The notes: generated from the sequence alone by a model not told the origin. DNA of 64,000 nucleotides from Elusimicrobia bacterium RIFCSPLOWO2_02_FULL_39_32 (GCA_001800135.1 MGUU01000018.1:4528-68527); one strand, 5' to 3'. Counted from the first letter of the stretch, positions 34,315 through 42,830 are shown. A program made the numbers and translations.

Positions 34315-34704
34315 TTGAGTTTTAATCCAACCCAATTTAAAAAATTCGCAATTCTTGCCGCAGAGCAGGCAGATTCTAAAAAAGCGCTGGATATTCTTTT
34401 GCTTGATTTAAGTAAAGTTCAAAGCGCTATTTCCGACTATTCTTTGGTTTTAAGCGCGAATTCTCAAACCCATCTTAAAGCCTTAAGCGAGGCGATTGAA
34501 GAACGTCTGGAAGACAATGGTTTAAGAGCAGTGCATAAAGACGGGGCGCATGGAGGCCATTGGCTGGTTTTAGATTATGGCGGATTTGTAGTTCATATTT
34601 TCCATGAAGCGGTAAGGGGATTTTATTCTTTGGAAAGGTTATGGGAAAATGCAAAGAAAGTTTCTTGGAATTCAAAATCAAAGAAAAAGTTAAAACCCAG
34701 ATAA
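34315..34704 (+). CDS. rsfS: Ribosome silencing factor RsfS
   Basis: 129 residues from a TTG at 34315. Binds uL14 of the large subunit and blocks subunit joining in starvation. The family core is clear: KKALDILLLDLSKVQSAISD (about 19-38), a split VLSANSQTHLKALSEAIE, then DGAHGGHWLVLDYGGFVVHI and YSLERLWENAK. Normally found beside nadD/yqeK; here it follows the pilT pair by 12 bases. The basic tail (KSKKKLKPR) is unusual in length but not unique. Confidence 0.9.
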   Translation: MSFNPTQFKKFAILAAEQADSKKALDILLLDLSKVQSAISDYSLVLSANSQTHLKALSEAIEERLEDNGLRAVHKDGAHGGHWLVLDYGGFVVHIFHEAVRGFYSLERLWENAKKVSWNSKSKKKLKPR

Positions 34705-34788
34705 GTGATAATCTTATAACTATTATATTTGGATTTAACTAAAGTTAAACGAGAAAAATATCCCCATGATTAGATTTTGTAAATATTT

Positions 34789-36417
34789 ATGATTAAACAA
34801 GTCATCAAGAAAAAAATATTGGAATTGATAACCAAAGAATATCCTCAAATTCCTTCCTTAGAATTTATGGTAGATGAACCTGCTTCTGAAATTGAGGCTG
34901 ATCTATGTTCTAACGCGGCTTTTCCATTAGGCAAACTATTGAACTGCCCGCCTTTTGAAGTGGCCAAGCTCCTTTCTGAAAAAATTTTAGACAGCTCAAT
35001 TTTTAAGAAAATCGAAGTTTCTAAAAATGGTTTTTTGAATTTTATTTTAGAGGACAAAGCTTTAAGAAAAATAATCTGGGAAATCTCTCAAGGGAATGGT
35101 GATTATTTGGGGGAAACTCATAAAAAAAGTTCAGAACGCATTCTTTTGGAATTTGTTTCAGCTAACCCCACGGGTCCTCTGCATATTGGACATGGGCGGG
35201 GAGCGGCTCTAGGGGATTCTTTGTATAGAATTTACCGCCAATGCGGTTTTAATGTGGAAAGGGAATATTATGTGAATGATGTGGGCTTTCAAATGCAAAC
35301 TCTAGCGCATTCTGTGGAAGCGCGTTATTTACAGTTGCAAGGGAATAAAGAAGTTCAATTGCCTGAAAATGGTTATCAAGGAGACTATATTAAAGAACTT
35401 GCAAAAACAATGTTAGATCTTAAGAAAAGCGATTTTAACACCTATCCTAAAGAATTTCTTTTAGACACGATTCGTCAAGATTTGGCGGACTTTGGAGTAT
35501 CTTTTGAACATTGGATGAGGGAATCTAGTTTACATTTAAGCGGCAAGTTAGACTCTGTGCTTGAATTTTTAGATTCAAAAAAAAGTTTAGCGGCAAAAGA
35601 TGGAGCGCTCTGGTTTGTGGGAGAGGCAAACAGTAAAGAGGAATTAGATAAAGAAAGAGTGATAAAAAAGTCAGATGGAAAATTTACCTATTTTGCTTCT
35701 GATATCGCGTATCATAAAGATAAGTGGGATAGAGGTTATACCCATTGCATTGACATTTGGGGGCATGATCATCATGGCTATGTTCCAAGGATGGTTTCTG
35801 CAGTGGGGGCGCTTGGAATTCCAAAAGATTTTTTAAAAATTCAACTTTATCAGCTTGTTTCTTTAAAAAGAGGGGGGAAAAAAGTGGCCATGTCCACTCG
35901 GTCAGGAGAATTTGTTCCTTTGAAAGAGGTGGTGGACGAGGTGGGGAGGGACGCAGCCAGATTTTTCTTTGCCTTGCGCAGCCCCACTTCTCATTTAGAG
36001 TTTGACATTGATCTTGCCAAAAAAAAGAGCAATGAAAATCCTGTTTATTACGCGCAATATGTTCATGCCAGAATTTGTTCTATTTTTTCTGAAGCAAAAA
36101 AAAGGGGAATTGATTTAGAGGTTTCCTTCAAAGATTTAGAGGGTAAGTGTGTAGAAAAAGAGGAGAGAGAATTAATGAAAAAAATATCTTTTTTTAAAGA
36201 TATTTTAGAATCTTCTTTACAGGTTTCATCTCCTCATTTATTAGCGAATTATTTAATTGATACTGCCACTAAATTTCACAGATTTTATGATCAGCATAGG
36301 GTTTTAGATGTAGAGCCTTCTTTGATGAGAGCTCGCCTTATTTTGCTGTTAGCCACAAAAAGAATTTTTGAAACAGGTTTAAACCTTTTAGGGGTGAGCG
36401 CGCCTGAATCTATGTGA
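34789..36417 (+). CDS. argS: Arginyl-tRNA synthetase
   Basis: 542 residues. Class I synthetase. N-terminal Arg-specific domain (about 1-110), then SANPTGPLHIGHGRGAALGD with the HIGH motif at 132-135, the catalytic core with DIWGHDHHGYVPRM, and MSTRSGEF as the degenerate KMSKS loop. The C-terminal anticodon-binding domain ends LGVSAPESM, slightly shorter than the usual ending in RM. Probably monocistronic, followed by tRNA-Ala on the other strand. Confidence 0.96.
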   Translation: MIKQVIKKKILELITKEYPQIPSLEFMVDEPASEIEADLCSNAAFPLGKLLNCPPFEVAKLLSEKILDSSIFKKIEVSKNGFLNFILEDKALRKIIWEISQGNGDYLGETHKKSSERILLEFVSANPTGPLHIGHGRGAALGDSLYRIYRQCGFNVEREYYVNDVGFQMQTLAHSVEARYLQLQGNKEVQLPENGYQGDYIKELAKTMLDLKKSDFNTYPKEFLLDTIRQDLADFGVSFEHWMRESSLHLSGKLDSVLEFLDSKKSLAAKDGALWFVGEANSKEELDKERVIKKSDGKFTYFASDIAYHKDKWDRGYTHCIDIWGHDHHGYVPRMVSAVGALGIPKDFLKIQLYQLVSLKRGGKKVAMSTRSGEFVPLKEVVDEVGRDAARFFFALRSPTSHLEFDIDLAKKKSNENPVYYAQYVHARICSIFSEAKKRGIDLEVSFKDLEGKCVEKEERELMKKISFFKDILESSLQVSSPHLLANYLIDTATKFHRFYDQHRVLDVEPSLMRARLILLLATKRIFETGLNLLGVSAPESM

Positions 36418-36450
36418 TAAGAATTTGATTTGTAGTATTTGAAATTTTTG

Positions 36451-36523
36451 TGGAGCTGAGGGGGATCGAACCCCTGACCTCCTGCATGCCATGCAGGCGC
36501 TCTCCCAGCTGAGCTACAGCCCC
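36451..36523 (-). tRNA. tRNA-Ala (anticodon GGC)
   Basis: A complete cloverleaf on the minus strand: acceptor stem GGGGCTG/CAGCTCC with the G3-U70 pair that marks tRNA-Ala, D-arm AGCTCAGCTGGGAGAGC, anticodon stem CCTGC/GCAGG with loop ATGGCAT (GGC), variable loop AGGTC and T-arm with GGTTCGATCC. CCA is not encoded. A TATAAT box lies upstream (36537-36542 on the minus strand). A broken copy of its 5' half lies at 37304-37340. Confidence 0.96.
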
Positions 36524-36536
36524 AATCAAAAAAATA

Positions 36537-36542
36537 ATTATA
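36537..36542 (-). promoter_or_regulatory. -10 box of tRNA-Ala
   Basis: TATAAT on the minus strand, about 14 bases before the mature tRNA 5' end. No good -35 box stands 17 bases upstream, in contrast to the broken tRNA copy at 37353-37381, which keeps TTGAAC with exact spacing. Confidence 0.55.
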
Positions 36543-36578
36543 TCAATTAAAAGTGCAGTCTTCTGGAAATAGATTTTT

Positions 36579-36938
36579 CTATTTTCCAATCACTTGCGCA
36601 AGAATCTGCGTAAAATCTTTCTCTAATTTTGGAATATCCTTCTGAATAGTATCCCATACAATATCCTGATTAGCTTCTTCATAATGGTGAATTAGAATAT
36701 CACGCATACCCACGATACTTTTCCAATCAATCATTGGATAGTTGCTGCGGAAGTCTGGAGAAATGCTCAGCAATCGTTTTGTTGCTTCACCAATTACTTC
36801 AATACAATGAAGTAAAGAATATTGTTTTTCAATGTTAGATGTAAATTCCTGTTTAGACAAATTTTTACTGATGGCAAGAATATCCCTACTATATTTAAGA
36901 ATATCTTCTATACAGTCAATAGGATCTCTTTTAGTCAT
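36579..36938 (-). CDS. hepT: HepT-type HEPN toxin (DUF86)
   Basis: 119 residues. Helical HEPN ribonuclease of the DUF86/HepT group with RDILIHHYEEAN (RX4HxY; the Tyr is the residue AMP-ylated by MntA in characterised systems). HCIEVIGEATKRL is the other conserved helix. The ATG overlaps the mntA stop (ATGA at 36935-36938), the usual coupling. Lies between an intact and a partial tRNA-Ala gene, so it may have arrived by integration there. Confidence 0.9.
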   Translation of the reverse strand: MTKRDPIDCIEDILKYSRDILAISKNLSKQEFTSNIEKQYSLLHCIEVIGEATKRLLSISPDFRSNYPMIDWKSIVGMRDILIHHYEEANQDIVWDTIQKDIPKLEKDFTQILAQVIGK

Positions 36939-37228
36939 AGAATATCAATTTTATCTTTTAAGATAGAACTTCTGAGACGTGGCTTTATATAATCAAATTG
37001 AACTAAATCTATTTCTCGATTCAATGCTTCTTTAAGATCCATATAAAGACTGCCCAACCCAAACAAAGTCATCCCTTTAGGAACTTGTATCAAGATATCC
37101 ACATCACTTTCTGGTTTTTGTTCACCACGCGCGTATGAACCAAAGAGGCTAGCTTTTGGAATACGATATTGCTTCAAAATTGGGAGAGCAGTATTAATAA
37201 TTTCTTGCGGTATAAAATAATTTTCCAT
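36935..37228 (-). CDS. mntA: MntA-type nucleotidyltransferase antitoxin
   Basis: 97 residues. ASLFGSYARGEQKPESDVDILIQV (about residues 27-50) carries the GSxxRG...SDxD motif; the third Asp is in REIDLVQFD. It should inactivate HepT by adding AMP to its Tyr. No Shine-Dalgarno site precedes the ATG; TATAAA lies five bases upstream (37234-37239), suggesting a leaderless mRNA. Upstream also lies the promoter of the broken tRNA copy, pointing into this operon. Confidence 0.9.
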   Translation of the reverse strand: MENYFIPQEIINTALPILKQYRIPKASLFGSYARGEQKPESDVDILIQVPKGMTLFGLGSLYMDLKEALNREIDLVQFDYIKPRLRSSILKDKIDIL

Positions 37229-37233
37229 GTTTG

Positions 37234-37239
37234 TTTATA
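37234..37239 (-). promoter_or_regulatory. -10 box close to mntA start
   Basis: TATAAA on the minus strand, five bases before the ATG; a weak -35 (TTATTT) stands 17 nt upstream. Fits the leaderless pattern of the other modules. Confidence 0.45.
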
Positions 37240-37303
37240 TTCTCGTATAAAGGAATAAATAAAATTTATGATTTGGTTTAAACATCCCTTGATCTTTCTT
37301 ATT

Positions 37304-37340
37304 CTATGCAGTCCACTCTCCCATCTAAAGCTACAGCTCC
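37304..37340 (-). pseudogene. Degenerate 5' half of tRNA-Ala
   Basis: Read on the minus strand, the sequence starts GGAGCTGTAGCTTTAG and runs through GGGAGAG to CTGCAT, then loses all similarity. It lines up with the 5' acceptor strand, D-arm and anticodon stem of the tRNA-Ala at 36451-36523, and the AT-rich region before it (GATATAATTA) also matches. The match stops at the anticodon loop. It cannot form a tRNA. Confidence 0.75.
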
Positions 37341-37352
37341 GATAAAAAATTA

Positions 37353-37381
37353 ATTATATCTAATAATTCTGTAAGGTTCAA
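37353..37381 (-). promoter_or_regulatory. Promoter left by the broken tRNA-Ala copy
   Basis: TTGAAC (37376-37381), 17 nt, TATAAT (37353-37358) on the minus strand: good boxes with ideal spacing. With the tRNA gone, transcripts would run into mntA-hepT 125 bases downstream. Confidence 0.6.
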
Positions 37382-37430
37382 AGAGTTGGTTTGTCAAAGT
37401 GAAGCCAATTTGGTATATTTTTTATTTCCT

Positions 37431-39203
37431 ATGAAAAGAACACATTATTGCGGTGAACTTCGTCGGAAAGACGAGAATCTGGATGTGGCGCTTTGTGGAT
37501 GGATTCATTCCTCAAGGGATCATGGTGGTCTATTATTTTTGGATTTAAGGGATCGGGAAGGCGTGGTTCAGATTGTGGTTTCTCCTGAAAAAAAAGAGGT
37601 ATTTAAGATAGCTCAAAGTTTGGGCTCAGAATTTGTGATTGAGGTTCAAGGACAAGTGCGCCTGAGGCCAAAAGGAACTGAAAATCCTAATCTTTCCACA
37701 GGGGAGATTGAGATTGACGCTAGAGAGATAGAAATTTTAAATACTTCTCTTGTTTTACCCTTTGAAATTTCTGAGTTTAATCAAGCTTCTGAAGAAATCC
37801 GTCTGCAATACCGTTATTTGGATTTAAGACGGCCATCGTTACAAAGAAATTTAATTTTAAGGCACCGCATTGTTCAATCTGTGCGTTCATTTTTGGATAA
37901 ACAGGGTTTTTTAGAGATAGAAACTCCTTTTTTAACTAAATCTACCCCCGAGGGGGCAAGAGACTTTTTGGTTCCTTCCAGATTAAATCCAGGACATTTT
38001 TACGCTTTGCCTCAATCCCCGCAGCTTTTTAAACAGATTTTAATGGTGGGGGGAATGGATAAATATTATCAGATTGTTCGTTGTTTTAGGGATGAGGATT
38101 TGCGTTCAGACCGTCAGCCAGAATTTACACAGATAGATTTAGAGATGTCCTTTGTAGAAGAAGAGGATGTGATGGGAGTCACAGAAAAAATTATCCTTGA
38201 AGCGTTTAAAGTTCTAACCGGCAAAGAAACAGATTTAGAATTCCCTCGAATTTCTTATGAAGAAGCGCTAAACCGGTTTGGCAGCGATAAGCCTGACCTT
38301 CGATATGAGATGGAATTAAAAGATGTGACTGATGATCTTAAGAATTCTTCTTTTCAAATTTTTTCTAATGCTGTAAAAGAAAACGGAGTGATTAAAGCTC
38401 TTTGTTTTAAAGGGGGAGCAAAACTTTCCCGGTCAGAAATTGACAATTTAACTGAATTTGTTAAAAGATTCGGCGCAAAAGGTTTGGCTTGGATTAAATT
38501 CACTGATGCTGGTCCTGAATCCAGCATTGTTAAGTTTTTTTCTAAGGAGGAACTTGCCCAAGTCCAGCTTAAACTAGGAGCGCTCAGCGGGGACATTCTA
38601 TTTTTTGGAGCAGGCGCTTGGAAAAGCGTTGTAATTATTCTGGGATCATTAAGAGTTGAGTTAGCTAAACGATATGATTTAATCCCTAAATCTGGAGCTT
38701 CTACTTATAAATTTTTGTGGGTCATCCATTTTCCCCTATTGGAATGGGATGATCAAGAGAAAAGATGGAGCGCCATGCATCATCCTTTTACTTCGCCAGA
38801 GGTAGAAAATGGCGATTTTTTGGAATCTGCTCCAGAGAAAGTCAGAGCTCGAGCCTATGACATTGTTTTAAATGGAACTGAGTTAGGAGGAGGTTCTATT
38901 CGTATTCATCGTAAAGAGCTTCAGCAGCGGGTTTTTAAAATTTTAGGCGTTAACGAAGAGTCAGCCAAAGAAAAATTCGGTTTTCTTTTAACAGCTTTAG
39001 AATATGGAGCGCCGCCGCATGGAGGGATCGCTTTGGGGTTAGATCGCATGGTGGCGATTTTTTCAGGAGAAGATTCTATTCGAGATACAATAGCGTTTCC
39101 TAAAACGCAAAAAGGAATCTGTATGCTTGCGGGTTCTCCATCAGAAGTGACGGAGCTTCAATTAAAAGAACTTTCTTTAGTTGTTAAGAAAATAAAAAAT
39201 TGA
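37431..39203 (+). CDS. aspS: Aspartyl-tRNA synthetase
   Basis: 590 residues from the ATG at 37431 (MKRTHYCGELR, the normal family start; an upstream in-frame start at 37386 adds 15 residues with no family match). Class II synthetase: OB-fold anticodon domain (about 1-110, WIHSSRDHGGLLFLDLRDREG), catalytic core with SPQLFKQ, CFRDEDLRSDRQPEFTQID, a bacterial GAD insertion (about 290-410), and motif 3 GLDRMVAIFSG. gatCA is present nearby (48937), so the enzyme may charge tRNA-Asn as well; sequence alone does not decide. Confidence 0.95.
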   Translation: MKRTHYCGELRRKDENLDVALCGWIHSSRDHGGLLFLDLRDREGVVQIVVSPEKKEVFKIAQSLGSEFVIEVQGQVRLRPKGTENPNLSTGEIEIDAREIEILNTSLVLPFEISEFNQASEEIRLQYRYLDLRRPSLQRNLILRHRIVQSVRSFLDKQGFLEIETPFLTKSTPEGARDFLVPSRLNPGHFYALPQSPQLFKQILMVGGMDKYYQIVRCFRDEDLRSDRQPEFTQIDLEMSFVEEEDVMGVTEKIILEAFKVLTGKETDLEFPRISYEEALNRFGSDKPDLRYEMELKDVTDDLKNSSFQIFSNAVKENGVIKALCFKGGAKLSRSEIDNLTEFVKRFGAKGLAWIKFTDAGPESSIVKFFSKEELAQVQLKLGALSGDILFFGAGAWKSVVIILGSLRVELAKRYDLIPKSGASTYKFLWVIHFPLLEWDDQEKRWSAMHHPFTSPEVENGDFLESAPEKVRARAYDIVLNGTELGGGSIRIHRKELQQRVFKILGVNEESAKEKFGFLLTALEYGAPPHGGIALGLDRMVAIFSGEDSIRDTIAFPKTQKGICMLAGSPSEVTELQLKELSLVVKKIKN

Positions 39204-39231
39204 ATTAGGAATATAGATAGGAAGGATCAAA

Positions 39232-40308
39232 ATGAAAAAAAATATTCAAATTGCTGTGATACCCGGTGATGGAATTGGGCCGGAAGTGCTGAAAGAAGGT
39301 TTAAAAGTATTATCTAAAGTTAAACCGCAATTAAGCTCTGAATTTAATTTTGTGGAATATGATTTGGGCGCAAAAAATTATTTAAAAACTAAAGAGGCGA
39401 TGGCTGAATCTGTTTTTAAACAGATTCAAAATTCTGATGCTATTTATTTAGGAGCAGTTGGCGATCCAAAAGTCCCCCCTGGAATATTGGAAAGAGAGAT
39501 ATTGCTTAAACTTCGTTTTGAACTAGATTTATATATTAATTTGCGTCCATGCATGCTTTTTGATGGTGTTTTTACTCCTCTTAAAAATAAAAAGCCGCAG
39601 GATATTAATTTTATGGTGGTTAGAGAGAATACAGAGAGCCTCTATACTGGTTTGGGCGGTATTTTTAAGCAAGGGACTCCTCAGGAAATAGCGATCCAAG
39701 AAGATATTAATACTCGATTTGGAGTGGAACGCTGTATTCGGTATGCTTTTGATCTTTGTCAAAAGAGAAAAAAGGAAAACAAACTTACTTTAGTGGATAA
39801 AGCGAATGTTCTTACCTTTGCGCATAGCCTTTGGAGGCGAACTTTTGAGGAAGTGGGTCAGGAATACCCTGCTATTAAAAGAAACGCAATTTATGTGGAT
39901 GCCGCGGCCATGGATTTTGTTCGTCGTCCGGAAATTTTTGACACCATAGTAACAAATAATATTTTTGGAGATATTTTAACTGATTTAGGGGCTATTATTT
40001 CCGGTGGTTTGGGTTTAGCTGCTAGCGCAAATATGAATGCATCTAAAAAAAATCAGGGATGTTCCGGTCTTTTTGAGCCTATTCATGGCTCTGCCCCGGA
40101 TATTGTAGGCAAAGGTTTGGCAAACCCGCTGGCTGCTATCTTGGCAGGGAAAATGATGTTAGAATTCTTTGCAGAAAATAAGGCTGCTAAAGCCATAGAA
40201 GAGGCTATTTCCAAAGCGATCCAATCTAAACGCATCTTTAAGCCAGAAAGTTCTGAAACGCAAATCTCCACTTCAGAGATTGGAGATTTGGTTTGTGAAT
40301 TTTTATAA
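39232..40308 (+). CDS. leuB: Isopropylmalate dehydrogenase-family enzyme
   Basis: 358 residues. Oxidative decarboxylase of the isocitrate/isopropylmalate group: IAVIPGDGIGPEVLKEG (7-23), LRFELDLYINLRP, VRENTESLYTG, YVDAAAMDFVRRP, NIFGDILTDLGA and FEPIHGSAPDI with the NAD-binding end. The likely reaction is 3-isopropylmalate to ketoisocaproate precursor in leucine synthesis. The VRENTE motif also occurs in tartrate/malate dehydrogenases, so substrate is not certain; no other leu genes are in the window. Ribosome site AAGGA precedes the ATG. Confidence 0.75.
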   Translation: MKKNIQIAVIPGDGIGPEVLKEGLKVLSKVKPQLSSEFNFVEYDLGAKNYLKTKEAMAESVFKQIQNSDAIYLGAVGDPKVPPGILEREILLKLRFELDLYINLRPCMLFDGVFTPLKNKKPQDINFMVVRENTESLYTGLGGIFKQGTPQEIAIQEDINTRFGVERCIRYAFDLCQKRKKENKLTLVDKANVLTFAHSLWRRTFEEVGQEYPAIKRNAIYVDAAAMDFVRRPEIFDTIVTNNIFGDILTDLGAIISGGLGLAASANMNASKKNQGCSGLFEPIHGSAPDIVGKGLANPLAAILAGKMMLEFFAENKAAKAIEEAISKAIQSKRIFKPESSETQISTSEIGDLVCEFL

Positions 40309-40314
40309 GAGGGG

Positions 40315-40899
40315 ATGCGGCTTTTTATTGCAGTTGACTGTCCTCAAGAACTAAAAAGTTCCTTATCTCAATTTTTAAAAAATTCTTTTCAAACGATTCC
40401 TCAAAAAGGAATGAAGTGGGTTCGCGCGGAACATCTTCATCTTACCTTAAGATTTTTGGGAGAAGTAGAAGAAAGTCGTGTTCAACTGCTTGAAGAAACG
40501 CTTACAGACTCATTAGGCGGGGTTCAATCTTTTTCTTCTAAATTTACAACTTTTGGTTTTTTCCCAAGCTCTAACAGAGCCAGGGTTTTTTGGATAGGAT
40601 TGGATGATTCTAAAGAAAAGCTAGCTCATCTTGCTAAAAAAATAGAGGATGGTCTTATTGCAAATAATTTTGGCAAGAGAGACAAAGAGTTTTCCGCTCA
40701 TTTAACTCTAGCCCGTTTTTCCTTTCCTCCTTCATCCATGGTTCTTCAACAAATAGAAAAAATAAAATCTCCTTGCTTCGCAGACTTAAGAATCAGCCAA
40801 GTCCTTTTAATGCAAAGTGTTTTACAGCCAGAAGGTCCACACTATGTTGTGTTAAAGAAATTTTTATTAGTTCATGCTAATAAAGAGCTTTCAGTGTAA
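40315..40899 (+). CDS. thpR: RNA 2',3'-cyclic phosphodiesterase
   Basis: 194 residues. 2H phosphoesterase with both HxTL motifs, HLTLRF at 42-47 and HLTLARF at 129-135. The family opens RNA 2',3'-cyclic phosphates and was first named for 2'-5' ligase activity. AGAGGGG precedes the ATG; seven bases after the dehydrogenase gene. Confidence 0.92.
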   Translation: MRLFIAVDCPQELKSSLSQFLKNSFQTIPQKGMKWVRAEHLHLTLRFLGEVEESRVQLLEETLTDSLGGVQSFSSKFTTFGFFPSSNRARVFWIGLDDSKEKLAHLAKKIEDGLIANNFGKRDKEFSAHLTLARFSFPPSSMVLQQIEKIKSPCFADLRISQVLLMQSVLQPEGPHYVVLKKFLLVHANKELSV

Positions 40900-40932
40900 T
40901 AGCAATGATTTTATTGGCATGAACTTACTAGC

Positions 40933-41361
40933 ATGAAAGTAAAAAGGATTCTAGCTATTGATTATGGATCAAAAAGAATCGGTTTAGCTTTGTCTGACCC
41001 CTTAGGGCTGATCGCTTATCCTTTACCATTTTTACCTAATCGCGGGGAATCCAAACTTATTCTGGAATTAAAGAAAATTGTTAGTGAAAAATCTGTGGAA
41101 CTTATTCTTTTTGGGCTTCCCAGAAGTTTGGATGATTCTATAGGAGCACAAGCTAGGGAGTACATAAAATGCTCGGAGAAGATCCAAAAAGCTCTTGCAA
41201 TAGAGATAAAATTAGTAGATGAACGTTTTAGCAGCAGGGAAAGCGAGGCTTTTTTAATAGAAGAATTGGATATTTCCCGGGAGAAAAGGAAAAAGATGCG
41301 GGATTCTCTGAGCGCCTGTCTTCTTTTAAAATCTTACCTTGCAACCCAACAAAAATCTTGA
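40933..41361 (+). CDS. ruvX: Putative pre-16S rRNA nuclease / RuvX-YqgF
   Basis: 142 residues. RNase H-like fold: ILAIDYGSKRIGLALSDPLG (6-25), LILFGLPRS, then LVDERFSSRESEAFL and a final DSLSACLLLKSYL. YqgF processes the 5' end of 16S rRNA. The start is ATG 40933 after a weak site; the next gene is mltG, a neighbour of ruvX in many genomes. Confidence 0.92.
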   Translation: MKVKRILAIDYGSKRIGLALSDPLGLIAYPLPFLPNRGESKLILELKKIVSEKSVELILFGLPRSLDDSIGAQAREYIKCSEKIQKALAIEIKLVDERFSSRESEAFLIEELDISREKRKKMRDSLSACLLLKSYLATQQKS

Positions 41362-41458
41362 CTTCAAAAATTTTCTCTCCTTACTATCATCTGAAAATTT
41401 ATGCTTTTATAACTTAATAACTTGCACAATGCTATCATAAATGTGAACTTTGAAATGT

Positions 41459-42430
41459 ATGAAGAAACTTAGAATTCTATTATTTTTAGTTTTTTTTATA
41501 GGAATCCTCTTCACTCTTTTTATCTTTAGCTTCAAAAACCATAAACCTAAGAGCATTTTAGTTAAGATTCCAGAAGGCGTTTCTACAAAGGAAATCGCTG
41601 CCATCCTTTATCAAAAAGAAGTTATTAGGTTTCCAAAACTGTTTTTGGTTCTGGTCAAATTACAGGGGAATTCAGCGCATCTTAAAAAAGGAATCTATTC
41701 TTTCAATCAAAACAGCTATTTGGGAACCTTTAAAAAATTGGAAAAAGGATTGAGTGAGAAAATCAAAGTGACGATTCCAGAAGGCTGGACCTCTTTTCAA
41801 ATAGCGCAAAGGCTTAAAAGCTTGGAGATTTTGCAAAATGAGAAGTTTTTTCTTGAAAGCGTGAAGAGAGAGGATTTAGAAGGGATGTTGTTCCCAGAAA
41901 CCTATTTTTTTGATTCCATGTCTAAACCAGAAGAGGTACTTCATGCTATGGTGCTTGAGTTTAATAAAAATTATAGAGACGAATTTAGGATCCAAGCTAG
42001 AAAATTACAGATGAAAGATAAGGAGGTCATAACCCTTGCTTCTATTATTGAGCGGGAAGCTAGAATGTTTGAAGAAATGCCAACTATTTCATCTGTTTAT
42101 CATAACCGTTTAAAGAAAAAAATATTATTGCAGGCAGATCCCACAGTGCAGTATGCCTTAAGCGGGGGGAAATACTGGCAGGAAAAGTTAATCTATAAAG
42201 ATTTGAAAATAGAATCCCCTTACAATACTTACCGCGCTCAGGGCTTGCCGCCAGGTCCTATTTGTAACCCCGGCAGACAAGCGATTCAGGCAGCGCTTTA
42301 TCCAGCCCAAACAAACTACCTTTATTTTGTGGCAGACGGACTTGGCCGCCACAATTTTTTTATAAACTATAAGGATCACCTTCAAAAGCAATTAAGTGAT
42401 TTAAAAATTAATAAAAAAAATAGAAAATAG
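41459..42430 (+). CDS. mltG: Endolytic transglycosylase MltG
   Basis: 323 residues from ATG 41459; a TTG nine bases earlier is the alternative. Cuts nascent glycan strands to end peptidoglycan polymerisation. One membrane helix (about 5-24), a LysM-like segment (about 40-105, IPEGVSTKEIAAIL) and the YceG catalytic domain with VITLASIIEREAR (catalytic Glu), SVYHNRLKKK, LQADPTVQYAL and GLPPGPICNPG. Confidence 0.93.
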   Translation: MKKLRILLFLVFFIGILFTLFIFSFKNHKPKSILVKIPEGVSTKEIAAILYQKEVIRFPKLFLVLVKLQGNSAHLKKGIYSFNQNSYLGTFKKLEKGLSEKIKVTIPEGWTSFQIAQRLKSLEILQNEKFFLESVKREDLEGMLFPETYFFDSMSKPEEVLHAMVLEFNKNYRDEFRIQARKLQMKDKEVITLASIIEREARMFEEMPTISSVYHNRLKKKILLQADPTVQYALSGGKYWQEKLIYKDLKIESPYNTYRAQGLPPGPICNPGRQAIQAALYPAQTNYLYFVADGLGRHNFFINYKDHLQKQLSDLKINKKNRK

Positions 42431-42495
42431 AAATTGAATTTGAGATGCTCGTATACCACAGAACCAATGTCGGCTCTAGGGAACCACGCGTGAGT

Positions 42496-42524
42496 TTAAC
42501 CTAAATGTTATAATAAAATATAAT
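42496..42524 (+). promoter_or_regulatory. Promoter close to the start of the 42528 gene
   Basis: TTAACC (42496-42501), 17 nt, TATAAT (42519-42524); the ATG starts three bases later. A second TATAAT at 42509-42514 lacks a good -35 box. No ribosome site is visible, as in the other accessory modules. Confidence 0.45.
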
Positions 42525-42527
42525 TAA

Positions 42528-42830
42528 ATGAAATTCAAAATCTTAACAACATATACAGGGGTAAGAACACTTGAAGATGCTCTCAATGATAAGAACAGCT
42601 TGAAATTATTGTGGCTGGAGATTTTATGCAATGATACGATTGACTGGGAGTCTTATTTTAATATTCCTATGGTAAAATCTGCGTATGAGAAGGCAGCAAT
42701 ATGGTATCGTCATTATAGAACAATGATAGATCAAAATATTCATAGGAAACCACTTAAAGAAGTGACTGGGGAATGGGATCCTAGAGAATACCGTCGTTTT
42801 GTAGAGGTTTTAAATTTTGTCGCAAGTTAA
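42528..42830 (+). CDS. Unrecognised protein paired with a nucleotidyltransferase
   Basis: 100 residues, family not recognised. Predicted soluble and mostly helical, with many Trp/Tyr (IDWESYFNIP, AAIWYRHYRTMID) and a C-terminal EWDPREYRRFVEVL. It overlaps by 14 bases a DUF6036-like nucleotidyltransferase, and an upstream promoter ends three bases before the ATG, so the two form a compact module like the toxin-antitoxin pairs. It may be the partner (toxin or antitoxin) of that enzyme; this is inference from arrangement. Confidence 0.65.
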   Translation: MKFKILTTYTGVRTLEDALNDKNSLKLLWLEILCNDTIDWESYFNIPMVKSAYEKAAIWYRHYRTMIDQNIHRKPLKEVTGEWDPREYRRFVEVLNFVAS

